Source: Bidens hawaiensis (lineage: Eukaryota > Streptophyta > Magnoliopsida > Asterales > Asteraceae). From it: 64,000 nucleotides of DNA. Positions within the stretch are counted from its first letter, which is position 1; the number at the start of each line of letters is the position of its first letter. Position numbers and translations under genes: made by a program. The stretch lies in contig JAIQDT010014615.1 in NCBI GenBank assembly GCA_021521415.1, positions 62,001 through 126,000 of the forward strand, in the 5' to 3' direction. A model generated the notes under the pieces. The model was not told where the DNA came from and did no database searches. It saw only the letters and a program-made list of their open reading frames with translations. Below, one piece after another: positions 59,817-64,000 of this stretch.

Positions 59817-60789
59817 TGAAGAAGCGTGGATCGACTCACTGGTAGACGATCTACTTTCCTCGGGTGTGATTATGCAATTTCACCGATGGTTTTCTTGGAT
59901 CTGGGTTCTTCCACCTAAAAAATGAACAGCACCGTTAACTTACCCCTCAGAAAGGGACAGAGGGGTCCTCTTTGGGGTAACCCTCCGGTGTGAGAATAAG
60001 TATTTGTGGAGAAGATAATAATATCCGTAAGGAAATCTGGAGAGTATTGCTTAATAGCTGAATACTCTGTGTGATTGAGAGTGTTACTGAATGTAACTGT
60101 CTGTGAGTGAATGTAATTGAATATGCTTGAATGTGAATGAATGTGTGTTACTGGCTGTAACTGTGTGTTGTTGGATGATCTTTTCCTTGTGGAGTTGATG
60201 CTGTATTTATAGTGTTAGGGTTTCCACTGATTGGGCTCAGCCTTGTTGGCCTCCTCCAATTGCTCTGCGCCACGTGTCCTCTGGGACACCTGGTGCTTTC
60301 TCATTGGTTGTAATCACGTGGTAGCACATGTGTTATGCTGAGTTGTCCACCTTTCATCTGGCAGCTGTCAACATCAGCATATTCTTATTCCTTAAAAAGA
60401 TACCTTCTGGAAGGTTGTCTGACGTGCACAATCAAGGTTGCCCTAATCCTGATTTGGATAAGGACGAGGTTGATTATGTGCATATGTGATATGCGCCAAT
60501 CCTGAGGATGCGCGAGGTCTTCTCTTTATTCTCACGCGCAGATGTTTCATGCGCAGATGTGATATGCACGAGCATGTGATATGCGCCGCGCGCATATGTG
60601 ATGCGCGAGCATATGTGTGCTTGGGCATATGATGCCTGAGCATGTGTGGTGCCTGGGCATATGATGCCTGAGCATATGTGATATGCGCCATGCGCATAGG
60701 TTTTGGCTTTGTGACATTTCAAGCCTCTTGTCTATATCTTGTGGGTTGACCCGCCTCGCTCGGTGTTGAGGCGGGTACATACCTCTTCA
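59817..60789 (-). repeat. Tat-like 3' LTR
   Basis: This 973-bp LTR runs TGAAGAAGCG to ACCTCTTCA. The minus-strand TATA is at 60204-60212. U3 (about 60180-60789) holds a degenerate array of GCATATG/TGATGC/TGATATGCGCC units at 60470-60710. The motif CCTCCGGTGTGAGAAT near 59985 is shared with the solo LTR. Confidence 0.8.
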
Positions 60790-60799
60790 AGCCCCCCCA
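60790..60799 (-). other. Polypurine tract of the Tat-like element
   Basis: On the minus strand TGGGGGGGCT sits directly before the LTR start TGAAGAGG. It would prime plus-strand synthesis. Confidence 0.7.
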
Positions 60800-60800
60800 G

Positions 60801-60848
60801 TCTAATGTGTGTCTTGTCTCGCGCGAGCGAGGCAAGATAGATATTAGA
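60801..60848. other. Inverted repeat next to the purine tract
   Basis: TCTAAT...ATTAGA enclose TCTTGTCTCGC and GCGAGGCAAGA, giving a stem of up to 17 pairs with small bulges. The role is unknown; it may be a terminator, an RNA structure or a binding site. Confidence 0.5.
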
Positions 60849-61027
60849 CTTAACAGTTTGTTCCTTTAATAGGGGTTTGTCTTTTACTTCTTATTATTCA
60901 CCGTTGCGCGAAATTCTATCCTTTTGGTTGCAAACGAATCGGCCCTGTACGTGGTTGGTTGTTGCTGACGTGGGCCAGTGATGGAGACGTGTCAGGCCTT
61001 TCGTGTGCTCGAGGTGCTACAGTTGCC

Positions 61028-61249
61028 TTTCGTGTCCCCTCACATGCTGTCAGGGACACGTGTCGCGCTCGCTTTGGTCCGTTCCTGCGAGTGGTGGCGC
61101 GTGAACTCTGGCAGCAGCCGTATAGTTTCCTTTCATGTCCCCTCACACAGTGTCAGGGACACGTGTCGCGCTCGCATTGGCTTAGACCTGCGAGTGGGGG
61201 CGCGTGAAGTCCGTTCAGCACCCAAATTTCTCTCTCCTGGGCCTATAAA
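61028..61249 (+). promoter_or_regulatory. Promoter of the antisense gene: duplicated G-box module and TATA
   Basis: Two tandem copies with a 103-bp period (61028 and 61131) each contain GGGACACGTGTCGCGCTCG with a G-box CACGTG (61057-61062, 61160-61165). A TATA box TATAAAA lies at 61243-61249, about 140 bp before the first in-frame ATG, and the leader between has no other ATG. G-boxes bind bZIP or bHLH factors. The layout fits a host-like pol II promoter. Confidence 0.6.
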
Positions 61250-61388
61250 AGCCAGCCCTTAGAGTTTTTTATCCTTCATCTTCTTGTTTATTCTTCTGAG
61301 CTTTTCTTTCTTTGTCCTCTGATTATCTTTGTTCTGCTTCCCAAATATCTGTTCTTCAGAAGTTTCCCTTGTTCGATTTTACAGTTGT

Positions 61389-64000
61389 ATGTCTGATAGT
61401 TCAGACAATATAATCTCCCCCATCCATTGCCGTAGAAAATCGTTAGTAATGTCTACATTGAAGAAGACCGGCAAGGGGAAGAAGGCTGCTGAGGGCTCAT
61501 CGGAGGAGGTAGGGAGGACCAAGGCGGTGAAGAGGTGGAATGAAATCCCCTGCAAATTGAGGCAGGCTGATCTTGACAGCCTTATCGCCTCTCAGGGTTT
61601 TCCCACCCTGTTTGGCTGCATGTTGCCTGCAGCCGGGCAAACGGCGGCGGACCCGCCTGCCGGCTATATATCCCTATATAGCCATTTTTTCACCCACTGC
61701 AACCTTCGTCTCCCGATGACAAGGTTTGTGGGTGCAGTGCTCCAATTTTATGGGATTCATATATCCCAAGTCCATCCGTTTGGACTTGTGCGCATGACTC
61801 ACTTTGAGTTCATGTGCAAATCCCAGCGCGAGGAGCCCACCCCTCGGCGCTTTCAATTTTTTTACAAGCCCAAGATCCAAGACAGTTGGTTCTCCTTCGT
61901 TCCTCGCAGTCAGAAGGTGAAGTGCTCCACTGTTTCATTGAAGAGCCTTCATGACTGGTCTGAGAGGTTCTTTTACATAAGGGCTGGTGTGATCCCCATC
62001 CGTATGACCATGCGCTCGATTTCTTCTGCGCCTGCGGATGTGGGTGTCCTCAAGAACCCAACTGGCGCCTGGGTTAATAAGCTGACCGCTGAACCATCCC
62101 CCGCCAAGAACATTTGTGAGGAGGCGCTGGTGGGGGTTGGTATGAGCAAGAGGTGGGCGGACAGCGCGCTTGAGCCCGTTATCCAAGTCGACGGGTTATG
62201 TAAGTTTTATCTCGTTGCTTTACTTCTGCGCGAATATAATTCTTTTTGCTGAACTCATTTGACTTGTTTTGTGCAGTCACCAAGGAGTATATCCATGCTG
62301 CCTATGATGAGCACATGGAGGGTGGCTCCGTCGCGCTTGGCGCTGGGGAGGTTGGTTTCCCTGATCGCTTTGATGACATGTTCATCCCTGTTGATCTGGG
62401 ATTTGTCTTCGACAGCGATGCGCCTGGTAAGCCTTTGTACTTATGCATTTTCCTTTATAATACCACATTTTGCTAACACTTCTGTTGTGTGTACTGTAGA
62501 TGCGCTCGAAAACTACGAGCTGGAGCTCGCGGAAGAGGAGGAGGAGGAGGAGGCTCCCCAACTAAAGCGTAAAGCTAAGGGGAAAACTGGCGCAGGGGCC
62601 AGTAAGAAACAGAAGAAGGATGATGCCCCTGTTGTTCAGGATCCTCCTACCCAGGCGGGGGGGTTTGGAAAAACCCAGGGGTTTACCACTAAGGTTTCCT
62701 TGGCTTCCCTGCCTCACAAAGTGGGCAGACCTCCTGTCCACTTGAGATATGGTGGCGCTACCTCCTCCCTTCTCGCGGCGGAAAAGGGAAGTGGTGTTGC
62801 GCCTTCAACAGGTATATTTTGGTTATCCTTTGCTTATCTTTTATGATTCTGTGAGCGCGATTCTGATAGGATTACTAATGAATCTTTGCTCACTCAAATG
62901 TTTGTAGAGCCGGCGACAGCGCAACAAGATGCCGAGGCTGCGCCGGAGGTCGCTTCGAAGTCCCCCGTTTTACCCTCAAAGAAGGGTAGAATGGACTTCA
63001 TGGCGATGTTTGCTGCGCGAACGGAGTTGCGCCAAGGTACGTATTGCGCTCTTATTTTCTGACTTTCTTTTAGATCAAGTCATTAACCATTTTTTGTTGT
63101 TGATTTTTTCATAGAAGCCGTAGCTGGCGTACAAGCTTCTGGCGGCACTCCTGGCGCCGGCGCCAGTGCCGCTGGCTCTGCTCCTGCTCCTGCAAGCGAT
63201 GATTCTCCCCTCATCGGGATCAGTAAGGAGCAGGAGGCTGTTTTGCGCGCCGACCTGGCGTCGTCGAGACCTCCCTCACCTCCTCCTGCGCACAGCCCTC
63301 CCCGCGAGACCGATTTTGATTCTAGGTCGCAGGAGAAGAGGCCTATTTCAGAGGAGGATGAGGAGGTTCAAGGTGAAGACTCCGATGGCGCCCGCGCCAG
63401 CCCTGCAGCGCCACGAGGTTTCGCGGCGGAGCCTTCTCGTGGGGCTGGCGCTGACTTTTCTGCTTCGTCCCCGCAGGTATTGGTTCTTTTTTGCTCAGCT
63501 GCGCGGATTTCCATTTTAATGCTTTGATGACTTAGACAATTTCTTTGTTTTTTGTAGGAAGCCGATCACACTTACCGCCCAAGATGGAATATAACTGAAG
63601 ACAGCACCTTTCAGTCTATGGGTGTGTGTGCGGAATTCTGGGCTCATGCTGTGCCTCCATCTGAAAGGAGGTTCCAGGAGGACCGCGCTCGCGACGACCT
63701 GCTCAACGACCATATGTTTGCTGGGTCGGCCTTCATTGCTGCCTCCCAAGAGCTTCGCTCTGATTACGTTAAAGTACGTGATGCTCTTGCGGAAGCCAAG
63801 CATGAGGCTAAGGTGTCTGCTTGGCATCTTTCTGATGCTCGCGAAAGAGCTGAGAAGCTCCAAGCAGAGCTCAGTGAGAACCGAGCCAGTGCCAACAGCG
63901 CCTTCGTGAAGCGCGGGCATGAGCTTCAGGCGGCGCGGGAGAAGCTGCTGGCGGCGGAGGCGGACGCTGACAAGTACTCGCGCCGAGCGCGCGAGTTGGA
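61389..64000 (+). CDS. Antisense gene of the Tat-like element (putative gypsy-type transposon protein), 3' end outside the window
   Basis: I recognise the style of the plant 'putative gypsy type transposon' family (PF04195-like); its function is unknown. Exons: 61389-62199, 62277-62426, 62500-62811, 62908-63036, 63115-63476, 63558-64000+. All five introns are 73-96 bp with GT-AG ends, and every phase joins, giving at least 735 open residues. Residues 30-250 hold the conserved core (LASQGFPTLFGCMLPA-type start, FYGIHISQVHPFG, PTPRRFQFFYK, WFSFVPR). An acidic run and Lys-rich patches follow in exon 3. Exons 4-5 are Ala/Pro/Ser-rich. Exon 6 has PRWNITEDSTFQSMG and then a long Ala/Glu-rich coiled coil. 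The start is the first ATG after the TATA. It appears intact so far. Confidence 0.8.

Larger units (their letters stand above)
59817..64000 (-). mobile_element. Tat-like Ty3/gypsy element, 3' end (continues beyond the window)
   Basis: Minus-strand orientation. The 3' LTR is 59817-60789, the polypurine tract 60790-60799, then 3' internal DNA to the window end. LTR ends TGAAGA/TCTTCA match the solo LTR at 30295. The candidate target duplication is ACGTC (59812-59816); the other side is outside. The 3' internal region carries a gene in antisense to the element, an arrangement described for additional ORFs of Tat-lineage elements. No gag or pol is in the window, so lineage rests on this arrangement. 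Confidence 0.7.

Noticed and set aside
60443..60710. CRISPR-like array of short repeats
   Set aside because: Units are degenerate, without uniform spacers, and lie in a plant LTR.
60443..60780. Overlapping minus-strand ORFs with repeated Ala-His-Ile-Cys-type peptides
   Set aside because: They are translations of the GCATATG minisatellite in the LTR U3, not proteins.

Overview
The window is plant nuclear DNA, almost certainly from a eudicot. Short GT-AG introns, plant LTR retrotransposon lineages, Helitrons, MITEs and two recognisable plant membrane-protein genes show this. The style of several retroelements (a Tekay-like chromovirus with an extra upstream ORF, a Tat-like element with an antisense gene) suggests Asteraceae, but that is an impression from family resemblance and was not tested. 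About three quarters of the window is transposon-derived.

Layout. 1-25116: the 3' part of an Athila-like Ty3/gypsy element on the + strand, with gag and protease but no reverse transcriptase. Its 3' LTR is split by an 18.9 kb insertion (5929-24862). The insertion is a minus-strand Tekay-like chromovirus in the order LTR-internal-LTR-internal-LTR, flanked once by the 5-bp duplication GTTTG. The middle LTR is a left/right hybrid of the outer two, as expected from unequal crossing-over. 25117-31300: a copia 3' end with LTR, GAGCTCG-rich repeats, a MITE candidate, a Helitron and a solo Tat-like LTR with duplication TTATC. 31837-32448: a SINE and a CACTA-type MITE. 32724-34887: an intact six-exon WAT1-related (EamA) transporter gene on the minus strand, with a Tourist-like MITE in its last intron. 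36200-40967: a complete but coding-dead short-LTR copia element on the minus strand. 42382-43759: an unassigned exon-like ORF, another GAGCTCG repeat and a hAT MITE. 45249-48350: an intact four-exon NIP-type aquaporin gene with NPS/NPV motifs, most like the boric acid channel NIP5;1. Its leader has three AUG-stop (ATGTAA) units. 49352-53568: a short tandem duplication, a LINE remnant, a Helitron and a long-TIR element. 55440-59816: a truncated copia element and a CACTA relic holding a hAT MITE. 59817-64000: the 3' end of a minus-strand Tat-like LTR retrotransposon, same family as the solo LTR, carrying an antisense, well-spliced gene that runs off the window.

How it fits together. Only two ordinary host genes were found (WAT1-related and NIP5;1-like). 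Both look functional and have transposons in introns or flanks. The observations most worth following are the hybrid-LTR tandem chromovirus, the three AUG-stop elements in the NIP leader, and the intron-bearing antisense gene of the Tat-like element with its own duplicated G-box promoter. I did not find a clearly new biological system. All family assignments come from reading the sequence; no database search was run.
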